Shown here one piece after another: positions 36,801 through 46,566 of a stretch of DNA of 64,000 bases (position 1 is the stretch's first letter; every line of letters begins with the position of its first letter). Origin of the DNA: Sipunculus nudus (taxonomy: Eukaryota; Annelida; Sipuncula; Golfingiida; Sipunculidae). The notes below the pieces were generated by a model that searched no databases, was not told the origin of the DNA, and saw only the letters and a program-made list of their open reading frames with translations. A program made the translations under genes and the position numbers. The stretch covers positions 76,702,676-76,766,675 of the forward strand of contig CM049316.1 of assembly GCA_026874595.1 (NCBI GenBank), read 5' to 3'.

Positions 36801-39276
36801 ACAAACGGGAAACAGATATAACTAAATGTGGTAGCTAGAATAGTCACTCTTTGCATAAACGCCATTTGATAAACTTATCTGACTTGCTGCCAGATGCCCT
36901 TGATGAATTTGTTTTGATTATTTTGGAGGGCTCTCACATATTATGTACAAAAGAAGTAACTTGTGTCCGCTGATATCCACGTTTTCTGGCCTAGTTTTAT
37001 AAAAGCTCACATTGATTATCTTTAGTTTATAAAGGTCAGACTGATGATTGGGCTCCTTTAAAGTTTAAGGGCCCCTTTAAAAATCAGATGCACCCATCAC
37101 GTACATGTTTTTTTTTCTTATTTAGTTTATATCTTCTAGTAAACCTTGTATCTGAATAACTATCCTGACAGTTCACCCTGAATGCTATTCATAATCTGGT
37201 GTAGCAACAGGATAAGTGGCTTCGGTATAACACGTCGTCATTTTCAACGGCTATTTCGTCGTATTCAAGTGCGTTTATATGACCCATGACATAGCTGATC
37301 CCGGGTTGCTGCTGTGGGTGAAACAATAGTTTACGTGCGTTTGACGCACAGACATATTGCACCCATGCATTATTTCGCCGGTTGAGCATCTCGGACCCAA
37401 AGAGGTTGGGTGAAGGGATTATTTCTTTGATCTCACGCGTTTCGTGACAGCTTTGTATGTTAGTAAATATTTACCCAACTTGATTTATCTTATTTAAGAT
37501 GTTAGCTCTGCTCTACAATCAGCTTAGAGGTTCAACGTGGACGAGCGGATTGTCTCCGTTAGAAAAGATGAGCAGAAGTCATTTTTTACCCATATTTGTC
37601 CATCTTTTCTGTCTGTACTCTTTGTTCATACAATATAAAACATACGTATAAATTATGATTCAATTATGACACAAAAGGGATCAGTTCTTATAAAAATTTA
37701 ATTGTCAGTTCATGAGAAATGAAAAAATGCAATTGACTATGAAAAAAAATATAAACTTTATTTATTTTACATGGATTGTACACCTAGTTATAATCACTAA
37801 TACTTGAAAGTCTCCATGGCTCGGATGTTGACGCTCGGTATTCGGTAGGGGTACTTATATTAGATGATGCATGCCTGGTATATCAACACTTAGATATTTA
37901 ACAACACGGTTAACAACAGACTGGATAATTGGAAAAATTTTTTAGTTTTATCATAATTCTGTGTTTTAGTATAAGGCAGACGTTTGCCTCAATTACGCTG
38001 TAATGAGTCTACCAAAACGCCAAGTCAGATTGTGTGCTGAGTCGACTAACAACTCAAATTCTTCATAAATACTCATTACTAACGCGTTTGATGTATGAAC
38101 TGCAATTTTTAACCGGCTTCTGTGGCTCAGAGGTAGAGCACAGGATTCAAACCCGGGAGATTGTGAGTTAAAATCTCAACCGGTGCGGTAGGATTTTTCA
38201 CGGTAGGCCCCAACCAAGGGGGGGGGGGGGGGGAGGGGGGGGGGGGGGCGCCGTGTACCATTCACAAACGAATGCGTCTTTTCGAGATGTGTCCGTTGAC
38301 AGAATAAAATCAAACTGTCTAAGATGCTCAACTTATTACTTTACACACATATTTTTTGTATTATTATATGATATATATGGAGCCCCTAAAGTGATATACG
38401 TGATATTTTTTTCTGGGTTTTATATCGCGTACCCTCGCGATCTTTTTGCGTTCCCTCGCGATCTTTTCGCGTTCCCTCGCGATAATATCGCGTTCCCTCG
38501 CGATCTTTTCGCGTTCCCTCGCGATCTTTTCGCGTTCCCTCGCGATCTTTTTGCGTTCCCTCGCGATAATACCACCATGCTCCACCTCTTAGATATACAC
38601 TCGATGTCAGGTTAACAAAGCGATACTTGAATAAGAGAGATTAGACTTTTTGCAATGTTTCTGATATATGTTATCTATTCCTCATTTATTAATTTTTTGC
38701 AGACTTCTTTTTATATTTTTAGCAATTAGATTATCAAATTATTCTTTTCTATCTCTTTGTTTATTAGCAGTCAAACCAAACAACGGATCAACAATGTCAA
38801 CCTGGAACAGGTCCATATCCCGATGTAATTGACAGAAATTAATAATATTTTTCACGTCAGTTATTGGTTCAGACCCATTTTAAGATGGGTCAGGCCAAAT
38901 TACCAATCAACAATATCAACTTTGCACATGCCCATCTCCCTATGTTCATTTACTGATATTGGTATTATTTTATACACATCTGTTATTTATAAAATAAGAC
39001 AAAAAATATACACGCATTTAAATTTATTTAAATCTATTTAAAAAATAATAATAAAAATCATTGTACAAGGTATAGAACCTTTGCAGGTATATACCTTTCC
39101 ACCAATTAGCTACTTTCAACACATAATACCATAAAATATACAAATTATAATACTCGTAGATGATAAACTCATATTTATTTAATATTTTCTTTTAATTCAA
39201 AGCTGTAGGAATGCATCGGCAGATCATGATCGCATATTGGACCGGTTCTTCTTAAGATCGGAAGATGGCGCGCGAC

Positions 39277-39351
<75 letters not shown>

Positions 39352-40982
39352 AAACAAAAACTTGCGCAATTTAAGAACTTTAATTTTAATCATACCCATT
39401 TTGACCCCCCCCCCCCAGCCTAAATTCTGAAATTTCAGGATTCCCAACTGGTTTGAATTTATCATTATGAATGTTCTGAACTTTTGATGTCCTAAGTTGT
39501 GCTATATAATCATAATAAAAGACATGAAAAGTACGACGCGAAAGAGACTGATTTGTGCTTGGACGGACAAGTGGTGATCACTTATGCTCTGATGACCCAT
39601 GGTCAACTGAGCTAAAAAAATGCATGTATTGTCCAAGAAGCATGCGGGAGGTCCAATTTGGTTTGGTCAGGTTCACTAGATTGTTTTTACTTTACCAATT
39701 AATTCTGTTTTACATTAACGGCTAGTAAAATCTGATACATTATCGTTTGACTTCGCATTACATTATTGGTTAGTGATAAGTTATCGGTCATTTATTTATT
39801 ACTTTATCAGTTGGTTTTACATAATCAGTTGTAACAGTCCCATAATTATTTTTGGCTTTAGGCCTCATCTGTTCTTCTTCGTCTGATACTATAAACACTA
39901 GTATGCAGATATTCCAGTGTTCAGAGGGTTATTTTACCCTAGATCATTTTTATACCCACCTTGTCTCATTAATGTATTTTATAAATGTGATTCTCCATTA
40001 AGAAACAGAAATATTTAACTTATTTGCCGATCACACATCAGTGAATACAAAACCACAAGCGTGCCCTGGGAGGACCAACACATTCTTCAATTGCCAGTCG
40101 ATAAACAAATGAAGCATAGAACCGACCTTAAGAGAATGAGAATAAAAACTGCTTATTTTGATATCTGTGCCCTGTTTCTTGACTTTTAATTAGTACGAGC
40201 CAGATGGACATTTTACTGGATTGTTATGCCTCCTTCCCAGTTTGACATTTGCAAACTTTACTTTTGGCATTTACAATTACTCTTTTATTAAAGATTTTTT
40301 GTTGAAGTTTACCGCCACCATTTTCTATATTTTAATATTAACATCTGCAGAATTCCATTCCGCTTTCGGATTACGTGACACGGCATTATCGCACGCTTCT
40401 TCTGATTTTTTTCCTGGCGGAACCAGGCCCGGTGACCACTGCACTTGCGAGCCCTGGGTGCGTAATCTATCCCATTGCTGGGTCGAACCCCCGAAGCAGG
40501 GCCGGCCAGCACGATCTTCCCATTAAGTCTATTTTAGTCTCTATTACACCATCTTCAGAGAGATATTACTCACAAACCATCAATTAATAATAACGGTTAA
40601 CATTTTGTTTCATAGATTTAATTCATGCGAATTTTTAATAGAGAATCATTTGTTAATTTTTCCGCAATTTTAACTGAAGAAATCTTAGAAGGAAAGATGA
40701 TAAATATATGATAAAAATGCCTGAAAATGTATGTATGTACTAAGATGACATTATTGTTATATATATTGTTATATGTGATATATCGTGTTTCTGTAATAAA
40801 ATTATAAGACCAAAAACGAAGGCGTCATTTCTATATAGCAAATCTAATAATTTTAAGACATTCCGATTATTTTAAGTATGTCTTAGGTTGTTTCCAGATA
40901 AATTAGATCATCTTTAACACCGGTTTGCACATATCTCCGGGTGTCCGAGCATCCATAATAATAAACAGCAGATATGCGGAGC

Positions 40983-41030
<48 letters not shown>

Positions 41031-42328
41031 ATAGTTTTGACAGTGGAAGTATCAATTTTCCAAGATGAACTGTATTTAATAGAATCTGGCCTAATATTAT
41101 TTTTCATGTCAGGTAAAAGAAAAAGATATAAAATATTAATGAAAACATTTATGCCATATATATGATATATATATATAATATATATATATATGTGTGTGTG
41201 TGTGTTATCAGACCATTTGAGAGGTACTTATAATTATTAACAATCTTAACTCCAACATTGTTGATACACACTTTAATTACTACATTACACCCTTTCCTAA
41301 AATCGAATAAAACTTCCTTTGTTTTTTTCATCATTTAAAAGAAGGTTATGATTGACAACATTTAGTCAGATATAATATATCTTGCCTATAAGGCAATTCA
41401 TCGTCATCAGAAATGAGTCCTAAGGTCACTGTGTCATCTGCATATTTAATCATTTTACTAATCTAATCTTATACAATCGTTGTGTTGACCTGACATCGAG
41501 CGTATATCTTATTGGAGCGTAGTTGTGTTAAAGACACAAGGAACGAGGTAAAGTAAACTGTTGTACTGGTTCCCGAGTCCATTTATTTGCATGTATGCCA
41601 GATATAGAGGAGCAGGGAACCAGCCTTGCCGAATAGATCGCGAGGGAACGCGAAAAGATCGCGAGGGAACGCGAAAAAGATCGCGAGGGAACGCGAAAAG
41701 ATCGCGAGGGAACGCGAAAAGATCGCGAGGGAACGCGATATTATCGCGAGGGAACGCGAAAAGATCGCGACGGAACGCGAAAAGATCGCGTGGGAACGCG
41801 AAAAGATCGCGAGGGAACGCGATATTATCGCGAGGGAACGCGAAAAGATCGCGAGGGAACGCGAAAAGATCGCGATGGAACGCGAAAAGATCGCGAGGGA
41901 ACGCGAAAAGATCGCGAGGGAACGCGATATTATCGCGAGGGAACGCGAAAAGATCGCGAGGGAACGCGATATTATCGCGAGGGAACGCGAAAAGATCGCG
42001 AGGGAACGCGATAATAACCCAGAAAAAAAATATCACGTATGTCACTTTAGGGGCTCCATAGATATATTCTTTATAACAATATTTTCAGATTGACTTGTCG
42101 GACGGCAGCAGACCTGGACTTTGTGTCAAGAGTGGGGACGTGTTTGGAATGGCCGGATGGACAATGCAGCCGATCACCATGGCACACGTGTCATCGAGAT
42201 TAATGTTCAAAGACACCCTCCCAAACATGCCAACCCTGGGTCATGCAATAATGCCGTATTCTTTGCGGATGACGCGGCGTTTTATTATAAAGTACACCAT
42301 GCAGGAATGGTACGACACAGAAGCATAA
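32289..42328 (+). CDS. Secreted PAN/apple-domain protein (whole gene, three supported exons)
   Basis: Spliced model 32289-32595, 34993-35249, 42089-42328: 804 nt, 267 residues, all junctions in phase (phase 1, then 0), with GT-AG at each. Residues 1-16 are a signal peptide (hydrophobic run FLVILMLLV). Residues about 37-81 form a PAN/apple module with cysteines at 51, 55, 61, 63, 71 and 80. The remaining 165 residues look beta-rich, with the word IWRLQGMNYVLSEI and a later KSGDVFGMAGW, resembling a beta-sandwich domain I recall in secreted mollusc proteins (V-x-IWR ... GDv-G). PAN modules bind proteins or carbohydrate, so an extracellular binding role is plausible; the ligand is unknown. The last intron (6.8 kb) is full of repeats. 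A candidate cassette exon lies at 34752-34880. Confidence 0.7.
32640..32805 (-). mobile_element. pogo/Tigger-like MITE fragment
   Basis: The minus strand starts CAGTAAAACCTCGTCTAGCA next to TGTG and ends near 32655 in TCGTAATTTTAAGGTTACA-like sequence. The end matches 33419 (CAGTAAAACCTCACTTATCG). CAGT-AAACCTC termini are typical of pogo/Tigger elements. Intronic in the PAN gene. Confidence 0.5.
33419..33645 (+). mobile_element. pogo/Tigger-like MITE
   Basis: Begins at a TATATA site with CAGTAAAACCTCACTTATCG and contains repeated GCGACCACT-like words, some inverted (GTGGTC). It is the same family as 32640-32805 in opposite orientation. No transposase. The right end is not sharply defined. 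Confidence 0.5.
33646..34751. other. Intron 1 of the PAN gene, remaining part
   Basis: Contains a (TA)n tract at 33813-33872 and otherwise AT-rich sequence without recognisable features. Confidence 0.5.
34752..34880 (+). CDS. PAN gene candidate cassette exon
   Basis: A 129 bp segment (43 codons) between AAACAG and GTAAGA. It is phase 1 at both ends, so it can be included or skipped between exons 1 and 2 without changing the frame. The reading MDAAFTKVNWVRFRHPVMV followed by TDGYKVLKLSASDRTF is free of stops, and the segment is far more GC- and CpG-rich than the surrounding intron. The acceptor has a weak pyrimidine tract. The segment could supply the first strands of the beta-rich domain. 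No transcript evidence is available. Confidence 0.45.
34993..35249 (+). CDS. PAN gene exon 2: first half of beta-rich domain
   Basis: It opens after TTTTTTATTTACAG and reads TVFVDNLHLPLGSYGFKG through IWRLQGMNYVLSEI to GGYDVVRE. Two phase-0 donors are possible: GTAAGA after 35240 or GTTAGT after 35249. They differ by three residues (VRE), so alternative use would not shift the frame. Confidence 0.75.
35360..36540. repeat. Interspersed repeat with internal 125-300 bp units
   Basis: The block GGGATATAGTGATCAGCTCC with CCGTCTGTCTGTCCGT, then CGATATCTCGAAA, occurs at 35386-35460 and again at 35664-35735. A second block (CATCTTA(C/A)G...GTCTCCA-AG-TGAT, then GATTTT(C/G)GGATTTTTTT) repeats near 35465, 35775, 35925 and 36070. 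It lies within the last PAN intron and is non-coding. Confidence 0.65.
36621..37061. mobile_element. TTAA-flanked MITE (copy 1)
   Basis: The ends TTAAGGTGCCCATTCACCTA and (reverse complement) TTTAAAGGAGCCCAATCATC are inverted repeats that start in TTAA. It aligns over its whole length with 44296-44726. The TTAA target and small size suggest a piggyBac-type MITE (inference). An internal perfect hairpin (TTGAGTTTACAAACA and its complement, 36760-36793) is also present. Confidence 0.7.
37189..37475 (-). other. Unassigned open frame nested in intron
   Basis: The minus strand is open from about 37475 to a stop at 37189, with a varied, non-repetitive translation that includes ENDDVLYRSHLSCCYTRL at the end and an internal ATG (MLNRRNNAWVQYVC). 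The composition is more protein-like than neighbouring frames. There is no recognisable domain and no clean splice acceptor. It could be a fragment of a retroposed gene, a real exon, or chance. Confidence 0.2.
38108..38290 (+). mobile_element. tRNA-derived SINE (copy 2, truncated)
   Basis: Head with CTGTGGCTCAGAGGTAGAGC (A-box region) and a GTGAGTTAAAATCTC B-box-like word, matching the head at 60293-60360. It is interrupted by a poly-G run (38218-38248) and truncated after ACCATTCACAAACGAATGCG. Not a functional tRNA gene. Confidence 0.65.
38368..38620 (-). mobile_element. Array-bearing element, copy 1
   Basis: It consists of a conserved flank (GGAGCCCCTAAAGTGATATA, then a TTTTTTTCTGGG word), seven units of the 21 bp repeat (38429-38572), and a second flank ending ACACTCGATGTCAGGTTAAC. 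The same three parts occur in opposite orientation at 41488-42066, so this is a dispersed element that carries the array. Confidence 0.7.
38429..38572 (-). repeat. 21 bp hairpin repeat array, seven units
   Basis: On the minus strand each unit is TCGCGAGGGAACGCGA plus a 5 bp spacer (usually AAAGA-like, in one unit TATTA). TCGCG and CGCGA are self-complementary around the AGGGAA loop. The unit length is divisible by three and stop-free, so spurious open frames (AREREKI-type) appear on both strands. Confidence 0.95.
39281..39349. repeat. (TA)n microsatellite
   Basis: About 69 bp of pure TA in the last PAN intron. Confidence 0.95.
40330..40530 (-). mobile_element. tRNA-derived SINE-like fragment (copy 3)
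   Basis: The minus strand shows a GGGGGTTCGACCCAGC B-box-like word near 40480-40500 and a tail matching the 3570-3620 region (ACATCTGCAGAATTCCATT, GATTACGTGACACGGC). It is divergent from the other copies in the middle. Confidence 0.45.
40986..41027. repeat. (TA)n microsatellite
   Basis: About 42 bp of pure TA. Confidence 0.95.
41205..41470 (-). pseudogene. LINE reverse-transcriptase fragment with YADD
   Basis: The minus strand encodes KYADDTVTLGLISDDDEL, the catalytic YxDD motif of a non-LTR reverse transcriptase (41433-41447 encode KYADD). After a stop and frameshift it continues MMKKTKEVLFDF and VKIVNNYKYLS, the conserved segment downstream of that motif. The fragment is about 260 bp, has internal stops, and lies antisense inside the last PAN intron. 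It ends in TG/TA microsatellite sequence at 41160-41205. Confidence 0.75.
41488..42066 (+). mobile_element. Array-bearing element, copy 2
   Basis: Same family as 38368-38620 but in opposite orientation and longer. The left flank (GTTGACCTGACATCGAGCGT) is followed by about 110 bp absent from copy 1, then 18 array units, then the flank ATCACGTATGTCACTTTAGG ending in GGGGCTCCATAG. It ends about 22 bp before the acceptor of PAN exon 3, so the exon's pyrimidine tract directly follows element sequence. Confidence 0.7.
41636..42013 (+). repeat. 21 bp hairpin repeat array, 18 units
   Basis: Eighteen units of TCGCGAGGGAACGCGA plus a spacer. Two spacer types alternate irregularly: AAAGA (majority) and TATTA (four units). 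A few units carry one substitution (CGACGGAACG, CGTGGGAACG, CGATGGAACG) and one has an extra A. All three plus frames are open because the period is 21; these are not real proteins. Confidence 0.95.
42089..42328 (+). CDS. PAN gene exon 3: C-terminus and stop
   Basis: The acceptor ATATTTTCAG is followed by phase-0 IDLSDGSRPGLCVKSGDVFG, continuing to RRFIIKYTMQEWYDTEA and TAA. The exon begins only 75 bp after the last unit of the 21 bp array. Its composition is coding-like (mixed codons, GC-rich). Confidence 0.75.
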   Translation: MDLSDGSRPGLCVKSGDVFGMAGWTMQPITMAHVSSRLMFKDTLPNMPTLGHAIMPYSLRMTRRFIIKYTMQEWYDTEA

Positions 42329-42339
42329 ATTAGGCTAGC

Positions 42340-42473
42340 TGAAATTTAGCTGAACGGTATATTATGCTTGCTGTTGGTTAACCGGCATCTGACAAATATT
42401 TTTAGATGAGATGCTTTATTTATTATTTATCTTCCTTCATATCATAAAAATTTTTGACAAATGATAATTTCAA

Positions 42474-42528
<55 letters not shown>

Positions 42529-43690
42529 AAATATTTGCAGGTAACGCATCTATGAATCAGTGTGAGCGACGATAATCATATTAACGGTATTATATCAGAT
42601 TTATTCTAATTTAGTTTAGAATTGTGACCGTATTTCCAAAAAGAAAGGCCTGTGATTAGTACAAAATTTAGCACAAAATCAAAAAGTTTATCAAGTCATT
42701 TATGAACGTTTTAAGGTTTTTAGCCATCATGCTCTCGTTTTGACTGAAGTAAATACAGTACCGTTTACTTTTACTATTTTCTTTTCTTTATTTAAAGGAA
42801 TCCATTTGTTTGCATTAATACGACAATAAGCCTGTGGGGTTAATAGTAATATTTTGTCATTAAATTTATCATAATGTGCAGATCTATGTATCGGAAACTA
42901 ACTTCTCAGGTGTTTAGTTATTCTATATCATAGTATATTGTACTGTTTATTCTATACCTTTGTTTCGGATGTCCCATCATTGAAATATTCGTGCCATTGA
43001 TACACAGAATACCTGCAAACGGTGGACTGTTTTTTGTTTCAATCGTACAAGTTGAATGTAAAGCAGAGGAAAAAAGACGTCAATAAAAAATATACTCTCT
43101 TCTGTTTTTAATTTCACACGTCATATTACTGACCTACACAACCAACAGTTACGTGATAAACTATTCGAGTTGTATTTCGGCAATTGTATGTATTACTTTA
43201 TTATTTTTCATATACTAACATATTACCCGTCTTTGGAGTTTGGAGATGGCCGGCCGACATCGCAGGATGACGATGTTTCCATGGGCCGGGATTATCCCCT
43301 GGGTACAAACAGTTTGCGTACTTTCTGATATATACAGCATCGCCATTGACCCTACGCAAAATAATGTCAAATTCTTACGGATATTTTGGAAATATTGAAC
43401 ATGGTTCCCTCAAGACAGACATGGCTTCGTGTCCGGTTCTTCAAGACCACAAATAGGCATTTCCGAAACAGAGGAATTTCGTGAGAACGATTGAGTGCCA
43501 CCACCATTAGTTGTATTATAGATATGAGACAACGTGTTACTGTCAGGTATTGTAGAAAGATACCATGCTAATGTTGTTGCTTGACCTTTTTTATTTTTAT
43601 TTTTATTTATTTTTTTTAGTTTTCATTTTAGTTTTTAGCTTTTCAACGCAGCCCCTGATGGGACATTGGTGCTATATTTATTTTGGTGAA
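42340..43690. other. Unannotated stretch downstream of the PAN gene
   Basis: A (TC)n tract lies at 42478-42527. A poly(A) signal for the PAN gene was not identified with confidence. No further exon seen. Confidence 0.45.
42478..42527. repeat. (TC)n microsatellite
   Basis: About 50 bp of pure TC 150 bp after the PAN stop codon. Confidence 0.95.
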
Positions 43691-43882
43691 TATTGCGTTC
43701 CCTCGCGAACTTTTCACGTTCCCTTGCGTTCCCTACAAATACCAAAAGACCTACTACTTCAACTAGATGGTGAGATATGAAGATCGTGAGGGAACGCGTA
43801 AAATTCGCGAGAGAACGTTATCATGAGGGAACGCGATAACTGCCCAAAATGAATACACAAATCCCTTAAGGAGCTCCGTACT
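43690..43882. mobile_element. Array-bearing element, copy 3 (degenerate)
   Basis: Carries GCGTTCCCTCGCGAAC-type units in one orientation (43694-43735) and GAGGGAACGCG-type units in the other (43785-43832), followed by the family flank in altered form (CCCTTAAGGAGCTCCGTAC). It is thus a short inverted arrangement of the same 21 bp unit. Confidence 0.6.
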
Positions 43883-44295
43883 TTTCAACTTTTCAGTTTT
43901 TCAAATGACATGATTTTTACCTAGAGCAGAAGGGGATTGTCAACTATACAGATTTGAACAAGAGATCCAGGGGTCAGTTTCTACATTGACTCAAAATGTG
44001 TATAATAATAGGTAAAAGCAATTTAAAAAAATACTGTTTAAGCCTTAAACAAAACACGTGTCTGTCACGGATGTGTCCAAGAAGTATGCCTGTAAAATGT
44101 TATGATTACACCTCCTGGTGATACTGGGATGTTTGTAACTAGATTTGTACAAACAGTATGCAAACACCAAAATGCTAATATTGTGTGATTGATAACATTA
44201 ATATTTGCATACAGAACCCATTTAAAAGTCAATAATGAAAATCATAAAACAAAAAATCAATCAATAATCAGTTACATAAATCAATGTCACACTCA

Positions 44296-44726
44296 TTAAA
44301 GGTGCCCAATCACCTACCTTTTGAGAAAGAATGGGTCATTTTTGGCTTCCTCTCTATATATATTAATCATCTAAGGGTAATTATAGCTGTGAAAGGTTCT
44401 TATCAAAATCATGTTTGTAAACACAGCAATGTTGACAAACGGAAAAAAACATGTAACTTAAGGTGGTAGGTGGCATATATATGCGGAGGTATGAAGGTCA
44501 CTTGTTGCAAAACGCCATTTGCAAAGCGCTGGTTTATCTGATTGCTGCCAGATGCCCTTGTTGAATTTGTTTTATTTTCGCGGGCCCAACATATTATAAA
44601 CACGTTGAAATAAAGAAAACAAACAGCCTGAGTGTGTTGATATGCACGTTTTCTGGCATATTTCATATAAACCGGGAGGGATTACCTTAACTTTAAAAAG
44701 ACAGATAGGTGAATGGGCCCCTTTAA
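44296..44726. mobile_element. TTAA-flanked MITE (copy 2)
   Basis: The ends TTAAAGGTGCCCAATCACCT and (reverse complement) TTTAAAGGGGCCCATTCACC start in TTAA. The interior aligns with 36621-37061 (shared TGCTGCCAGATGCCCTTG and ACGTTTTCTGGC). No coding capacity. Confidence 0.75.
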
Positions 44727-46560
44727 ATGTCCCTTATTCTGAGAAACATTTCACCATGACATGAACGCTTAAACTAAATTTTCTGGATAATTGATGAATA
44801 AACCGAAAATCATTTCACCATACAGGGGTTACATCTGGCGTCATCTGCAGCGAACATTATATTACGTCATATTCCTGGAAGTGAACCAGGGAAGAAATGC
44901 CTTTGATCTTGTAACAGACACTGTGTGGTTACAGGTAGCTCTTTGGGTAACAAAACTGACCTGGAATCGCAAAAAGCCTAAGGTGGGTTCGTTCCTGATG
45001 AATGGGTCATAATGACCTTGACCACAAGGTTGTCAAAGGGTCTGCTCGGGTGCAGCAGAATGTGATGGTTTATTTATTTATTACAACATCTTTCAGGGTA
45101 GTCTTTATCAGAATAACATTCTGTTTACAGAAGGGCCCTGTGATACATAGATACATCACAATAAAATACGATATTCAATAAGTCCATAAACTAAAATTAT
45201 ATCATACAATCACAGAATTTTAAGCGAAAACGCGGTGACGTAAACACAGCTAAAGTTAAAGTACAAATATATGTGGTCAAGTTTCGTTATGAGGACAGAG
45301 ATGATGGTTATCAGAAAACTCGGCTCTCTTCCTGTTTATCCTGGAGCTGAAGCCACATCTACCAGGTTCCCTCTTTACTCCCCTCACCCCCTCGCTAGTC
45401 TCAGGTTCAGCTAATTAGCAGGTTATGACTGACCAGAGTGGACCTAGCAATCATATCTCAGCAGTTGTATGGCATGTGATGGTACATACATAACTTTTTT
45501 TTATTTATTTTTTTACAAGTTTAAGTAGAAGCATTCACCAGGGAATAAAAGGCCTGTTTATTTCACCCTGTGAAAACATGTTTAGGGAATGTTCAATGGG
45601 CACGAATATATTATATTCATATATGCAATCAAATAGGCATTTTAAAACATTTTATGAATATTCATTTTTCATTCCAACCATCAATTGTTTCATGCATGGT
45701 TGATCAATGTTTATTCCAAAATAATTTTGTTGATAGGAACAGCCTCGAATAGTAAAGCTTTAAAATATTTTAGTTGATTTGCGGACTTGGTTGAGGAGTG
45801 ACAGAAATTCTAGCGGAGCGGGTGCGAGCTGAAAGAATTATAGTAACTGCGGGGCGGGGCTGGCTGGATTTTTTTCTTTGATTGCAGGGCGGGCTGCGGG
45901 ACAGTGCATGATGCTGGGTGGGTGCGGGTTCACTTTTTCGGCCTGCGCATGGCCCTATATTGGACCGTATTTATTCACACGGAGAACCATTATAACAAGG
46001 TCTCAAGTAAGCCTAGCTGGAGGGGAGGGGGTTTGCTGGGAAACTTTTGTATAAAGCAAAACCGAACTAAAAGTGTGAAACAATAGGCACCACGTCACTC
46101 AAGGGTAAACTGGAAGCTGCACAAACAAATGAAGTCATAAGCTCAAAAATCTAGCGATTTTACTCTATTGGTGAACATGTATAATGAGTTTCATGAATAT
46201 TCATAGGATTTTTGGTTAGTCACCAAGGTGCCTCCAAAGTGTGGTGACCTCTGACCTCATTAAATATGCATGGAATTTGCTGGAAATCGAAGTTAGGCGA
46301 GATATTTCATTAATTAACATTTCTGTTGAGTTTGATCAAAATCCTTCATATTTTTCAAAAGTTATCGCGGCGACACTACAAAGTAGCCTAGTGACACATG
46401 CCCAGTAAGTTAGCAGGCAGAAAAAAAAGTATCTAAAATTTCATTCTAAATTGCATAAATTTGAACCATCAGACAGCAGACCCCAGAAAAAATAAGAAAA
46501 ATAAGCGGAACCAATGCTGCCACTCTGCGATTACGAAAGAAACAACTTGAAAGGACCCCC
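44727..46560. other. Unannotated intergenic stretch
   Basis: TTTATTTATTTATTACAACA at 45070 followed by a CTTTCAGGGTAGTC block resembles the 3' tail of a dispersed element read on the minus strand, but this is unproven. No exon recognised. Confidence 0.4.
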
Positions 46561-46566
46561 CCCCCC

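Noticed and set aside
38115-38185. tRNA gene
   Set aside because: A/B-box-like words are present but there is no foldable acceptor stem, and the segment continues into the SINE body; it is a SINE head.
38253-38615. 120-codon plus-strand frame with FAFPRDL repeats
   Set aside because: It runs through a SINE remnant and the smaller 21 bp array, so it is repeat-derived.
41561-42093. Long open frames of 155-178 codons on both strands (Arg/Glu/Lys- or Phe/Pro/Arg-rich repeats)
   Set aside because: They are by-products of the stop-free 21 bp array. All plus frames and a minus frame are open together, and there are no splice or start signals.
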